A DNA stretch of 61,244 bases from Pseudomonadota bacterium. GTDB taxonomy: Bacteria; Pseudomonadota; Alphaproteobacteria; Rhizobiales; Rhizobiaceae. The stretch lies in assembly GCA_023419535.1 (NCBI GenBank), contig JAEZXX010000042.1:1-61244 (forward strand), in the 5' to 3' direction. The first letter of the stretch is position 1, and the number at the start of each line of letters is the position of its first letter. Under the pieces are notes generated by a model. It was not told the origin of the DNA. It saw only the letters and a list, made by a program, of their open reading frames with translations, and did not search any database. A program made the translations under genes and the position numbers. Below are positions 16,034-24,238 of the stretch, in pieces.

Positions 16034-17068
16034 CTACTGTGCGGGTGCGGCGTCCGGCAGTTCCAGACCGGCTTCCTCGTAGAAGCGCGCGGCGCCCGGA
16101 TGGAGCGGGATGCCGATGCCGTTCAGCGCGTTGTCGAGGACGATCTCGCGGCCCTTGGCGTGACCGGCGTCGAGGAGCGCGCGCGAGCCGTCGTTCCACA
16201 GAGCCTGCGTGATCCCGTAGACGAGCTCGTCCGGCTGGTCGGCGCTCGTCACCCATTGGGCGCCGACCGCGAGCGTCTCGACGTCCTCGTCGATGCCCTC
16301 ATAGGTGCCGCCGGGAACGGTGTTGACCGAAAAGAAGCCGTATTCCTGCGTGATCGCCTCGGCCTGCGGGCCCGTCAGCGGCACCAGCGCGATGTCGAGA
16401 CTGGTCGCGAGCTCGGCGATCGCGCCGGCCGGGAAGCCGCCCACGAAGAAGAAGGCGTCCATGTTGCCGTCGCGCATGAGGTCGGCGGCCTGGTTCGGCT
16501 TGAGATATTCCGGCTCGATGTCCTCCTCCGAGAGACCGTAGGCTTCCAGGATCAGCCGCGCGTCGACGAGCGTGCCGGAGCCCGGCTCGTCCATCGACAC
16601 CTTCTTGCCGGCCAGATCGGCCACCGTCTCGATCCCCGCATCGGCGCGCGCGACGAGATGGATGCTCTCGGGATAGAGATTGGCGATGGCGCGCAGGCCT
16701 TCGACCGCCGGCTGCCCCTCGAAGACGCCCGTGCCCGTATGGGCCCAGTAGGCGACGTCGGACTGGGAGAAGCCCGATTCCAGCGCGCCCCCGGCGATGC
16801 CGTTGATGTTGGCGAGCGAGCCGTTGGAGGCGACCGCCGTGGCCACGAGGCCGGGCACGCCGCAGCTGCCGCCCGCATCGCAGGCGCGCGAGCCCGGAGG
16901 GCTCGAGATGGCGTTGGCGATCAGCCCGCCGATGGGGAAGTAGGTGCCCGCCGTGCCCCCGGTCGCGATGCGGAAGAAGGCGAGGTCCTGCGCCGCCGAC
17001 GATCCCGCCGCGAGCCCCAGAGCCACGACCGCACAGCCGGCCGCAACGACCCAATTCGACTTCGCCAT
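16034..17068 (-). CDS. TAXI-family TRAP transporter solute-binding protein
   Basis: Periplasmic receptor of 344 aa with a signal peptide (residues 1-26, ending GSSAA). The TAXI hallmark TGGTAGTYFPIGGLIANAI follows the cleavage site, then SNGSLANINGI, FSQSDVAYWAHTGTG and SMDEPGSGTLVDARLILEAYG. A short insert with two Cys (about residues 61-68, RACDAGGSCG) could form a disulfide. It is the first gene of the receptor-permease unit and perhaps of xdhC. The 101-bp region upstream, after ureG, is comparatively AT-rich and probably carries its promoter (TTGAAG, 17 bp, GTAAAG on the minus strand is a weak candidate). Confidence 0.93.
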   Translation of the reverse strand: MAKSNWVVAAGCAVVALGLAAGSSAAQDLAFFRIATGGTAGTYFPIGGLIANAISSPPGSRACDAGGSCGVPGLVATAVASNGSLANINGIAGGALESGFSQSDVAYWAHTGTGVFEGQPAVEGLRAIANLYPESIHLVARADAGIETVADLAGKKVSMDEPGSGTLVDARLILEAYGLSEEDIEPEYLKPNQAADLMRDGNMDAFFFVGGFPAGAIAELATSLDIALVPLTGPQAEAITQEYGFFSVNTVPGGTYEGIDEDVETLAVGAQWVTSADQPDELVYGITQALWNDGSRALLDAGHAKGREIVLDNALNGIGIPLHPGAARFYEEAGLELPDAAPAQ

Positions 17069-17169
17069 CCGTTCACCCCGTCTCTGCCGTCGAGTGGAAA
17101 CTTTACGGCAAAAATGCGGCGAGCTTCAAGCTTTCATTTCTCGTTTCTGCCCTTGCGGGAAAAATTCGC

Positions 17170-17808
17170 CTAAGCGGCCGTCCGGCTCCCCGGTCGACGA
17201 AGGGCTCCGACGCTCGACAGGAACTCAAGCACGTCGTCGACCCCCTTCGACCGGGAAAGGTCGGTGAAAAGGGTCGGACGGTTGCCGCGCCCCTTCTCGG
17301 CGTCCCGCTCCATGCGCGACAGGTCGGCGCCGACATAAGGGGCGAGATCGGTCTTGTTGACGAGGAGGAGGTCGGATCGGGTGATCGCGGGCCCGCCTTT
17401 GCGCGGGATGTCGTCGCCCTGGCACACCGAGATGACGTAGATCGAGAGGTCGACGAGATCGGGCGAGAAGGTCGCGGCCAGATTGTCGCCGCCCGATTCC
17501 ACCAGAACGAGGTCGAGGTCGGGGTGTCGGGCGTTCAGCCGGGCGATGGCGGCGAGATTGATCGAGGCGTCCTCGCGGATCGCCGTGTGCGGGCAGCCGC
17601 CCGTCTCGACGCCCTCGATCCGGTCGGCCGACAGCGCCTGCCGGCGGACCAGCGCCTCGGCGTCCTCCACCGTGTAGATGTCGTTGGTCACGACGCCGAT
17701 CGACCAATGGTCGCGGGCGGCGACGCACAGCTTCTCGACCAGCGTCGTCTTGCCGGAGCCGACGGGGCCTCCGATGCCGACGCGAAGGGGTCCGTGCCTG
17801 TGGGTCAT
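17170..17808 (-). CDS. ureG: Urease accessory GTPase UreG
   Basis: GTPase that powers nickel delivery to urease with UreE, UreF and UreD/H. The 212-aa protein has the P-loop GGPVGSGKTTL (about 13-23), VTNDIYT, the Ni/Zn-binding CPH motif in GGCPHTAIRED, ESGGDNLAATFSP and the base-specificity motif NKTDLAP. The ATG overlaps the ureF stop as ATGA (17805-17808), indicating coupled translation. It is the last gene of the run. No ureA, ureB, ureC or ureD gene is found in the window. Confidence 0.96.
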   Translation of the reverse strand: MTHRHGPLRVGIGGPVGSGKTTLVEKLCVAARDHWSIGVVTNDIYTVEDAEALVRRQALSADRIEGVETGGCPHTAIREDASINLAAIARLNARHPDLDLVLVESGGDNLAATFSPDLVDLSIYVISVCQGDDIPRKGGPAITRSDLLLVNKTDLAPYVGADLSRMERDAEKGRGNRPTLFTDLSRSKGVDDVLEFLSSVGALRRPGSRTAA

Positions 17809-18464
17809 GAGCGAAAGAGCCTCGTTGCGAGCGTTTCGTGTCGCATGGATGCGATCTCTGAGAGAAGCGAGTTGCTGCCGAGATCGTCGAGCCCGGCATC
17901 GACGGCGAGCCCGGCGACCTCCGCGAGGACGGGCTCCAACCGGCGCAGAACGGCGGTCGCGTCGCTCTGGCCGAGCGGCACGAGACGCACCGCCGCCGAG
18001 AGGAGGCTCGATGCGAAGCCATGGGCGTAGGCCGTGAGGACGTCGCTTCGACGGAAGCCGGCCTGCCCGGCGGCGTGCGCCACGGCGATCGGATAGGGAA
18101 GGCACGGGTCGATCTCCGCCCAGGGCCGGACGGCGCGGGCGAAGGCATCGCCGAGCGCCAAGGTCTCGGCCCGGCGCTCCATCGAGCCCGACAGCGCCGC
18201 CGCGAGGTCGCAGAGATCGTCGGGCAAATCGCCGCCTCGCGACCCGAGGGAAAGAAGGACGAGGTCGTTCCAGCCGCTGCCCGAGCGCAGGAGCGTCTCG
18301 ATCCAGACGGTGACGCCGTCGGCGTCCGTCACCGTCCCCTCCCGGACCGCAGCCTCCAGCCCGTGCGAATAGGCGAACGTGCCGACGGGAAAGGCCGGCG
18401 AGAACCAGGTCAGGAGCGTGAGCAGCGCGTCCGCGCCGTGTTCAGCCGTGGGAGTGTCCGTCAT
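17805..18464 (-). CDS. ureF: Urease accessory protein UreF
   Basis: All-helical accessory protein, 219 aa, that gates nickel insertion by UreG. Typical motifs are FSPAFPVGTFAYSHGLE (about 21-37), then TLALGDAF, YPIAVAHAAG and the C-terminal LGSNSLLSEIASMRHE. It overlaps ureE by 23 bp and ureG by 4 bp. The start codon lies inside the His-rich 3' end of ureE, which fixes both reading frames tightly. Confidence 0.95.
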   Translation of the reverse strand: MTDTPTAEHGADALLTLLTWFSPAFPVGTFAYSHGLEAAVREGTVTDADGVTVWIETLLRSGSGWNDLVLLSLGSRGGDLPDDLCDLAAALSGSMERRAETLALGDAFARAVRPWAEIDPCLPYPIAVAHAAGQAGFRRSDVLTAYAHGFASSLLSAAVRLVPLGQSDATAVLRRLEPVLAEVAGLAVDAGLDDLGSNSLLSEIASMRHETLATRLFRS

Positions 18465-18942
18465 GGTGCCCGTGGCCGTGATGATGCGGTGAAGCGTGGC
18501 CGTGCGCGTGTTGATGCGCGTAGGCGCCCCCGGCGGGATCGAACGGGGCCTCGATCTCCTCGACGAGCCCGCCGAGACCTTCGACCATCTCGCGGATGAC
18601 CCGGTCGCGTCGGATGAGCAGGCGGTCGGCCTCGATCGCGGCAGCCAGATGCCGGTTTCCCAGATGCCAGGCGAGATGGAGAAGATGGATCGGATCGCGG
18701 CCGCGCACCGCGTAGAGCGGTTCGGGCTTGGCCTTGACCTCGATGACGCGCCCGTCGTCGAGGACGATGCCGTCGCCATCGCGCAGAAGCCGCGCGTCCG
18801 ACAGGTTGAGGACGAAGGCGATGCCGCCGTCCGAGACCATGGCCATCCGGCGGCGGTGCCGCAGATCCTCGTCGAGCGTGATCGTGTCGGCGAACTCGCC
18901 CTCATGGTGCCCGCGCTCGCGGATCGTCTCGGCCGTGATCAT
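18442..18942 (-). CDS. ureE: Urease accessory nickel chaperone UreE
   Basis: Nickel-binding metallochaperone, 166 aa. The N-terminal UreE domain (about 1-70, FADTITLDEDLRHRRRMAM) and C-terminal domain (about 75-140) are complete, including the metal His in YAVRGRDPIHLLHLAWHLGNRH. The last roughly 25 residues are His/Gly-rich (HQHAHGHASPHHHGHGHH and more), a high-capacity nickel store. ATG 18942 has AAGGAG 8 nt upstream and overlaps the stop of the upstream 100-aa gene (ATGA). Confidence 0.95.
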   Translation of the reverse strand: MITAETIRERGHHEGEFADTITLDEDLRHRRRMAMVSDGGIAFVLNLSDARLLRDGDGIVLDDGRVIEVKAKPEPLYAVRGRDPIHLLHLAWHLGNRHLAAAIEADRLLIRRDRVIREMVEGLGGLVEEIEAPFDPAGGAYAHQHAHGHASPHHHGHGHHDGHSHG

Positions 18943-19241
18943 CCGGCATTCTCCTTTGCCCGGCCGGCGAGCCCGTCCTCGCCCGGCCGCATCTCGTCGC
19001 AGAGCGCCGCCCCGGCGCCCTCCGCCCACGAGATAGGGGGTCCGGACGCGGATCGCACGTCCGAAAACACCCGGACGAGACCGAACGGATGCCGCTGTGC
19101 GCGCCGATCGGAACAGGCCTGCCCGTTCTCCCCGAGGCTCACGCGCATCGCCTCGCCGGGCAGACCGAACCGGGCGGCCGGCGGGCGTGGCGTAAGGGCG
19201 AGACGGGTCGAAGCGGTCGCACCCGCGACGCGCGCTTTCAT
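18939..19241 (-). CDS. Hypothetical 100-aa protein coupled to ureE
   Basis: Not recognised. The reading frame is joined by ATGA overlaps at both ends: its ATG (19241) overlaps the DUF29 stop and its TGA overlaps the ureE start. Third codon positions are about 80 percent G or C, as expected for a coding frame in this genome. Composition is Gly/Ala/Arg-rich with two Cys (about residues 43 and 82, in GQACSDRR and ALCDEM), no signal peptide and no membrane segment. The double overlap argues for a translated protein, perhaps linked to urease maturation, or merely a leader that couples ureE to DUF29. Chance is possible because no family is visible. Confidence 0.45.
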   Translation of the reverse strand: MKARVAGATASTRLALTPRPPAARFGLPGEAMRVSLGENGQACSDRRAQRHPFGLVRVFSDVRSASGPPISWAEGAGAALCDEMRPGEDGLAGRAKENAG

Positions 19242-19708
19242 TCGGCGTCCGGATAGAAGTCGGGATCGAGGATCTGGTCGATCGTGAAGGGGCAGACGAG
19301 CGGAAAGACCCCGTCGGGCAAACCGGTTTCCACCATGGCCAGAGTGCGGGCCAGCGCGTATTCCTCGGCCATCACCTCGGCCGGATACCCTCTCAAGCTC
19401 GGGCTCTTGGCCAAGCGCCGGCGCATGCGGCTGCGTTGTTCGACGATCGTGGCCTTCCAACTGCCGGATCGATGGGATGGTTGGCGAGCCCATTTCAGAA
19501 GATGAAGAAGCAGGACATTCATCCGGCTTTCGATCTCGCTGCGTTGTGAGTCGCCCACGCTCTCGATCTCCTCGGCCGCATTCTCCCAGTCGATGTCGCC
19601 GCGATTGTCGAAGGTGGCGCGCGCGCGCAGCTTCGCCGCCTGGTCCACCGTCCAGGCGTAGAAGTCGCGCTCGTAGAGGCTCGTCTGCGTCTTCAAAGCG
19701 TCAGCCAT
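19238..19708 (-). CDS. DUF29 family protein
   Basis: 156 aa with the whole DUF29 pattern: LYERDFYAWTVDQAAKLR (11-28), DWENAAEEIESVGDSQRSE, LLLHLLKWARQPSHRSGSW, the TIVEQRSRMRRRL basic helix, SPSLRGYP and ETGLPDGVFPLVCPFTIDQI near the end. The function of DUF29 is not known; the fold is small and helical and it is common in cyanobacteria and scattered proteobacteria, often near mobile or toxin-like genes. Here it heads a chain of overlapping genes running into ureEFG, an unexpected context. Confidence 0.88.
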   Translation of the reverse strand: MADALKTQTSLYERDFYAWTVDQAAKLRARATFDNRGDIDWENAAEEIESVGDSQRSEIESRMNVLLLHLLKWARQPSHRSGSWKATIVEQRSRMRRRLAKSPSLRGYPAEVMAEEYALARTLAMVETGLPDGVFPLVCPFTIDQILDPDFYPDAE

Positions 19709-19768
19709 GGGCGCAGCCTAGACCAACAAGTCGGGCGGCGCCATGACGCGGCGAGCACCCGCGCCGGC

Positions 19769-20635
19769 TCAGGCGAAGCGGTCGGCCGAGACCCCGAAAT
19801 GGGCCAGATAGCGGGGCGAGATCCGTTCCAGCGGCAGGACGAGGAGCACGTCCGTCGTGCCGAACTCGGCATCGACCACCGCATGGTCGGAGACCATGCC
19901 GCCAAGGCGCAGATAGCCCTTGACGAGCGGCGGCAGGTGCTGCGCCGAGGGCTCCTGCCCCAAGGGCAGTTCGGGCAGCGGAAAACTGTTCGCGGCAGTC
20001 GGCGCGACCCGCCATTCGGCGGGCGCCAGGGCGCGGTCGCGCAGCAGGCCCAGTTGCGGATCCAGCGCCTCGCGGGCGGTTCCCGGCAGGGAGGCGCAGC
20101 CGAAGAGGACGTCGGCCCCGCGTTCCAGGACATAGGCCCAGACGCCGTGCCAGAGGAGTTCCATCGACCGTCGCCCCCGATGGGCCGGGTCGACGCAGGA
20201 GCGGCCGAGTTCAAGGAAGCGGCGGCGGGGATGGCGCCGGACGAGCGTCTCGATGTCGAATTCGCCCTGGCCGTAGAAGCCGCAGGCCCGGACCGCCTTC
20301 TCCTGCGGCAGCAGGCGATAGGTGCCGAGCACGCGCTCGGATGCCGGCAGCGTCTCGTCGGCGTCGAGGAGAAGGAGATGGTCGCAATGGGCGTCGAACC
20401 GGTCGACGTCCCGGCCAAGCCGCCGCTGGAGCGCGCCGGGCGCCGCTCCGCAGACCTCGTGGAAGATCCGGTAGCGCAGCCGCTGCGCCAGTTCGACGTC
20501 GGCGCTCGACGCCGCGAGGCGAACCTCCAGCCCCCCGAGCCGGCCGAGGACACGCCCTTCCAGAACCCCGCCCGGCTCCAACCGCAGCCCCAGAGCGCCC
20601 GGCCCCGCCCGTCTTGCCGCCTGCGCTTCGCTCAT
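19769..20635 (-). CDS. olsB: OlsB-like ornithine N-acyltransferase (GNAT/hemolysin-type)
   Basis: 288-aa acyl-ACP-dependent acyltransferase of the OlsB family, expected to put a 3-hydroxyacyl chain on ornithine, the first step of phosphate-free ornithine lipids. Family motifs are ELAQRLRYRIFHEVCG (about 48-63), DVDRFDAHCDHLLLLD, VLGTYRLLP, GFYGQGEFDI, FLELGRSCVDPAHRG and LWHGVWAYVLERGADVLFGCAS. The ATG at 20635 is preceded by an AAGGTGAGG stretch. It comes 46 bp after lspA on the same strand. The O-acyltransferase olsA is not in the window. Confidence 0.82.
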   Translation of the reverse strand: MSEAQAARRAGPGALGLRLEPGGVLEGRVLGRLGGLEVRLAASSADVELAQRLRYRIFHEVCGAAPGALQRRLGRDVDRFDAHCDHLLLLDADETLPASERVLGTYRLLPQEKAVRACGFYGQGEFDIETLVRRHPRRRFLELGRSCVDPAHRGRRSMELLWHGVWAYVLERGADVLFGCASLPGTAREALDPQLGLLRDRALAPAEWRVAPTAANSFPLPELPLGQEPSAQHLPPLVKGYLRLGGMVSDHAVVDAEFGTTDVLLVLPLERISPRYLAHFGVSADRFA

Positions 20636-20681
20636 CGCCTCACCTTCCGCCCGTCCTTCACCGCGATCCGCGGAGCGACGT

Positions 20682-21191
20682 TTAGGGCCTGTCGGCGTCG
20701 GTCTCATGACGGCTCGCACGGACCCTGCGCTTGCGCCAGGTCTCCAGCACGAACTCGTCGAGGATCACGAGGCCCGCGCCGACCGAGATGAAGGCGTCGG
20801 CGAGGTTGAAGACCGCGAAGGACCACACCGGCGTGTGGAAGTAGATGTAGTCGACGACATAGCCGAGGGTCACGCGGTCGATGAGATTGCCGATGGCGCC
20901 GCCCACGATCAGCGCGAAGCCCACCTGCGCGAAAGTGCGCGAGCGCGGCGTCGAGCGCCAGAGCCAGAGGACGAAGAGAAGGACGGCCGTCGAGAGGATC
21001 GCGAGCGTCCAGCCCTCGAAGCCGGCGAACATGGAGAAGGCGATTCCCTCGTTGCGCGCGTGGAGCAGCGCCAGGAAGGGCAGGATCTCGATCGCCTGGC
21101 CGAGCGTCATCGTGGCGACCACGACGAACTTGACGAGCTGGTCGAGCGCGACGGCGGCGACGATGATCAGGGCGAGGGCGAAAGGCGGCAT
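20682..21191 (-). CDS. lspA: Lipoprotein signal peptidase (signal peptidase II)
   Basis: Inner-membrane aspartyl protease of 169 aa that cleaves the signal peptide of diacylated prolipoproteins. Four hydrophobic segments and the five conserved boxes are present: DQLVKFVV, ARNEGIAFSM, GGAIGNLIDRV, GYVVDY (catalytic D114) and FNLADAFI (catalytic D132). It lies 12 bp after the TrmH-type gene and upstream of olsB, within a run of minus-strand genes that also share envelope roles. Confidence 0.96.
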   Translation of the reverse strand: MPPFALALIIVAAVALDQLVKFVVVATMTLGQAIEILPFLALLHARNEGIAFSMFAGFEGWTLAILSTAVLLFVLWLWRSTPRSRTFAQVGFALIVGGAIGNLIDRVTLGYVVDYIYFHTPVWSFAVFNLADAFISVGAGLVILDEFVLETWRKRRVRASRHETDADRP

Positions 21192-21203
21192 GGGGTCGAA
21201 CCC

Positions 21204-22040
21204 TCAGTCGAGTTTCAAGGCGTCGCGGCGCGCTTCGAAGATCATCAGCGCGGTGGCGACCGCGAGATTCAGGCTGTCGGCCCGACCGACCTGCGGGATG
21301 CGCACCAGCGCCTCGCAGGCCCCCGCCAGTCCTTCCGAAAGGCCGGACTGCTCGTTGCCCATCAGGATCACCGACGCCCGCCCCGTGTAGCGCGCCTTCC
21401 GGTAGTCGGTCTGCCCGCGCATATGCGTGCCGACGACGAGGCCGGAGAAACGCTTGCGCCAGGCGAGGAACCCTGCCTCGTCGGTGCGGGCGACCGGGAC
21501 GGCGAAGATCGAGCCCATGGTGGCGCGGACCGCCTCCAGCGAGAACGGGTCGACGCAGTCGCCCACGAGGACGAGGCCCTTCACGCCGGCCGCGTCGGAC
21601 GTGCGCAGGATGGTGCCGAGATTGCCGGGATCGCGCACCCGGTCGAGCGCGACGATGACGCCGTCCGCGCCCGTCTCGATACGGTCCAGCGGGGTCAAAT
21701 GCCGGCGGAAGACGCCGATGGCGCTCTGCGGATTGTCGCGGCGCGCGACCGCCGCCAGCACCTTCTCGGAGCACTCCAGGAGATCGGCGCCGGAGGCCAC
21801 GGCGCGCGCCGCCGTCTTCTGCAGAAATTCGCCGTCGAGCTTGGCCTTGGCGACGAGCAGCGTCTCCATGGTCCAGCCGGCATCGAGCGCGTCGACGACG
21901 AGCTTCAGCCCTTCGGCCAGGAACAGGCCGCTTTCGTCTCGGCCCTTCTTCTGGGCGAGCGTGCGGATGTCCTTCACGATCGGGTTGGAGACGGAGGAGA
22001 CCTCCTTCACCCGGCCCGGCGCGACCGTCGGCTTCGTCAT
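21204..22040 (-). CDS. TrmH/SpoU family RNA 2'-O-methyltransferase
   Basis: SPOUT-fold methyltransferase, 278 aa, for rRNA or tRNA ribose methylation. The N-terminal substrate-binding domain is about 12-105 (KKGRDESGLFLAEGLKLV). SpoU motif 1 is LDRVRDPGNLGTILRTSDAAG-like (read in two parts, about 127-147), motif 2 is VILMGNEQSGLS and motif 3 is IPQVGRADSLNLAVATAL. The start overlaps the stop of the upstream RlmI-like gene (ATGA). The exact target nucleotide cannot be told from sequence. Confidence 0.92.
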   Translation of the reverse strand: MTKPTVAPGRVKEVSSVSNPIVKDIRTLAQKKGRDESGLFLAEGLKLVVDALDAGWTMETLLVAKAKLDGEFLQKTAARAVASGADLLECSEKVLAAVARRDNPQSAIGVFRRHLTPLDRIETGADGVIVALDRVRDPGNLGTILRTSDAAGVKGLVLVGDCVDPFSLEAVRATMGSIFAVPVARTDEAGFLAWRKRFSGLVVGTHMRGQTDYRKARYTGRASVILMGNEQSGLSEGLAGACEALVRIPQVGRADSLNLAVATALMIFEARRDALKLD

Positions 22041-23077
22041 GACTGCACCCAGCGCGAGAAGAGGGAGGTGGAGAGGCGGCGCGGCTCGTCGCCCTCCTCC
22101 ACGATGACCAGTTCGCCCGATTCGATCCGGCCGCCGAGGCCCCGGCAGTGTTCCGCCATCAGGGCCGAAAGCGAATAGAAGGAGGCGCGGATCGAATAGG
22201 CGGTCAGGACGAGCGAGAGAGCCTCGTCCGACAGGAGCGCGCGCGTCAGCGACAGAAGGTAGGGCAGGTCCTCGAACACCTGCCAGATCTCACCCTTCGG
22301 CCCCCGCCCGAATTTCGGCGGGTCGAGGAGCACGATCTCGTAAGAGCTGCCGCGCTTCACCTCGCGTTCCACGTAGCGCACGGCGTCCTCGCAGACCCAG
22401 CGGATCGGCGCGGCGTCGAGACCGGCGATCTCCTGGTTCTCCCGGGCCCAGCCGATGGCCCGCTTGGAGGCGTCGACGTGGGTCACCTCGGCGCCCGCGC
22501 GTGCGGCCAGAAGCGAGGCGAGGCCCGTGTAGCCGAAGAGGTTGAGGACGCGCACCCGTCCCCACCGCGCCCGCGCCGCCTCGATCTGGGACACCATGAA
22601 GGCCCAGTGCGCCGCCTGCTCGGGGAAGACGCCGGTGTGTCGGAAGGAGGTGAAGCGGCCGAGATAGGCGAGCCCGTCCTGGCGCATCGGCCAGGTCTCG
22701 CCGAGGGGCCCGTTCGGGAAGCGCCAGCGGCCGACCCCCTCCTCGTCCGTGTCGCCCGTGAAGATCGCGTCGGCCCGGTCCCAATGCCCGGACGAGCGGC
22801 GGCGCGGCCAGATGGCCTGATTCTCGGGCCGGCGGATCGTCAGCTCGCCGTAGCGCTCCAGCTTCTCGCCGTCGCCGGTGTCGAGGAGCGCATAGTCCGC
22901 GTTCGGCTCGACGGTGAGGATCACCGGCAGCCGTTCCTGCGGGCGCGGCCCATCGGACATCCGCACCGGCGGCCGCCCGGCTCGCGCGTCCTGCGCGCGC
23001 GCGGCCGCGCTCGGGCGCGCCTGCGTCTCGTCGCGCCCGGCGGGGCGCTCTCCCTTGCGATCCGGTTTCCTCGTCAT
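22037..23077 (-). CDS. Class I SAM-dependent rRNA methyltransferase, RlmI/RlmK-like
   Basis: 346 aa. An Arg/Ala-rich leader (1-50) precedes the catalytic fold. SAM motif I is VLNLFGYTGLASLLAARAGA (about 184-203), followed by THVDASKRAIGWARENQEIAGL and the catalytic LLDPPKFGRGPKGE, the P-P motif of base methyltransferases acting on cytosine or guanine. The start is taken at ATG 23077; a start at the MSDGPRPQER methionine would remove the low-complexity leader. It is translationally coupled to the TrmH-type gene. Confidence 0.88.
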   Translation of the reverse strand: MTRKPDRKGERPAGRDETQARPSAAARAQDARAGRPPVRMSDGPRPQERLPVILTVEPNADYALLDTGDGEKLERYGELTIRRPENQAIWPRRRSSGHWDRADAIFTGDTDEEGVGRWRFPNGPLGETWPMRQDGLAYLGRFTSFRHTGVFPEQAAHWAFMVSQIEAARARWGRVRVLNLFGYTGLASLLAARAGAEVTHVDASKRAIGWARENQEIAGLDAAPIRWVCEDAVRYVEREVKRGSSYEIVLLDPPKFGRGPKGEIWQVFEDLPYLLSLTRALLSDEALSLVLTAYSIRASFYSLSALMAEHCRGLGGRIESGELVIVEEGDEPRRLSTSLFSRWVQS

Positions 23078-23182
23078 GGGTCCGGCTCTAACCCGTCCGC
23101 CGCCCATTGGCAAAGCGCACCGGGCGCTTCATCCTCGTGCCCGGAGGGCGCGGCACGGGCGCCGGGCGAGAGGAGGAACGGC

Positions 23183-23659
23183 ATGGACCTGAAGGGCGAG
23201 TATCGTCTGCCGGCGTCGAGGCAGGTGGTGTGGGACGCGCTGAACGACCCGGAGACGCTGCGCGCCTGCATTCCGGGCTGCGAAGGCCTGGAGCGGCAGG
23301 AGGACGGGCGGATGACCGCGCTCGTCGTCGCCAAGGTCGGACCGGTCAAAGCCAAGTTCAGCGGCGAGGTCCGGCTGGAGGACGTGATCGCCCCGGAAAG
23401 CTATTCCATCGTGGGGGAAGGCAAGGGCGGCATCGCCGGCTTCGCCAAGGGGGGCGCGCGGGTGCACCTCGCCGAAGACGGCGACCACACGGTGCTGACC
23501 TACACGGTGGAGGCGCAGGTCGGCGGCAAGATCGCCCAGCTCGGCGGGCGCCTCGTCGATTCCACCGCCAAGAAGCTGTCCGGCCAGTTCTTCGATTGTC
23601 TCGCCGCCAAGGTGTCGGGGGGCGAGAGGAGCGCCGAGGAGATCACCCCACCGGCCTGA
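23183..23659 (+). CDS. CoxG-like (carbon monoxide dehydrogenase subunit G) SRPBCC protein
   Basis: 158 aa of the START/SRPBCC fold, CoxG subfamily. It shows VWDALNDPETLRACIPGCEGLE (about 15-36, given in part), VKAKFSGEVRLEDV, GKGGIAGFAKGGARVHL, LTYTVEAQVGGKIAQLGGRL and DSTAKKLSGQFFD. CoxG helps attach molybdenum-hydroxylase CO dehydrogenase to the membrane, but many paralogues lack cox genes. None are here, so its partner may be another molybdoenzyme. AGGAGG lies about 7 nt before ATG 23183. Expressed alone on the plus strand, convergent with the LapA-like gene. Confidence 0.9.
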   Translation: MDLKGEYRLPASRQVVWDALNDPETLRACIPGCEGLERQEDGRMTALVVAKVGPVKAKFSGEVRLEDVIAPESYSIVGEGKGGIAGFAKGGARVHLAEDGDHTVLTYTVEAQVGGKIAQLGGRLVDSTAKKLSGQFFDCLAAKVSGGERSAEEITPPA

Positions 23660-23688
23660 AACGAAACGGAATGAAGGAACACCGCGCG

Positions 23689-24087
23689 TCAGGCCGCGCG
23701 CGGCGACGGCAGAGCGTTCGCGGGGGAAGCCACGCCGACGGCCGGGGACGGCACGGCGGAGGCGCGCGCGCGCTCCTCGCGCATGACCCGCTCGCGCTCC
23801 TTGGCCACGGCCGCCTCGTGACGGAGGCGCTCGACCTCGCTCGCCTGCCGGCTGGCACGCCGGCGGTGGCGGGCTTGCGTCATGAAGGTGCCGATGCCGC
23901 CGAGGACCACGCCGACGATCAGCGCCGTCAGCACCACGACGAAGAGCGGCGCCTGGAGGGCGAGCTGCGGGCTCGTCCCGAACACGTCCATCGACAGCGT
24001 CACCGGCGCGCGGTTCAGGACGCTGAAGACGACCAGGAGCAGCGCCAGAGGCAGGAGGACCAGGAAGGTCAGGAGCTTTGAGAGCAT
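23689..24087 (-). CDS. LapA/DUF1049 domain membrane protein
   Basis: 132 aa with the lipopolysaccharide-assembly-protein-A domain: two transmembrane segments (about 5-25, LLTFLVLLPLALLLVVFSVL in part; 47-68, APLFVVVLTALIVGVVLGG in part) and a charged coiled segment (75-110). In E. coli LapA works with LapB in LPS control; in alphaproteobacteria a related gene often sits downstream of ihfB, as here. The Ala/Pro-rich C-terminus is poorly conserved. Confidence 0.85.
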   Translation of the reverse strand: MLSKLLTFLVLLPLALLLVVFSVLNRAPVTLSMDVFGTSPQLALQAPLFVVVLTALIVGVVLGGIGTFMTQARHRRRASRQASEVERLRHEAAVAKERERVMREERARASAVPSPAVGVASPANALPSPRAA

Positions 24088-24238
24088 CTTCGGTCTCGTT
24101 GGGACGTGGGGCCGCGGTTCGCCCTGTCGGGAGCGCTAGAAGGTAAGACGGCCGGCGCGTGCGTCAATTGCGAGCTCGGGCGGACTCCGATAACTCCGAA
24201 CGTCCGATCGCCTTTGAGAACGCCAGCCGGACGGGCCT

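Noticed and set aside
23850..23878. Possible sigma-54 promoter (TGGCAC ... TTGC)
   Set aside because: The spacing between the two elements is far longer than the required 5 bp and it lies within a coding region.
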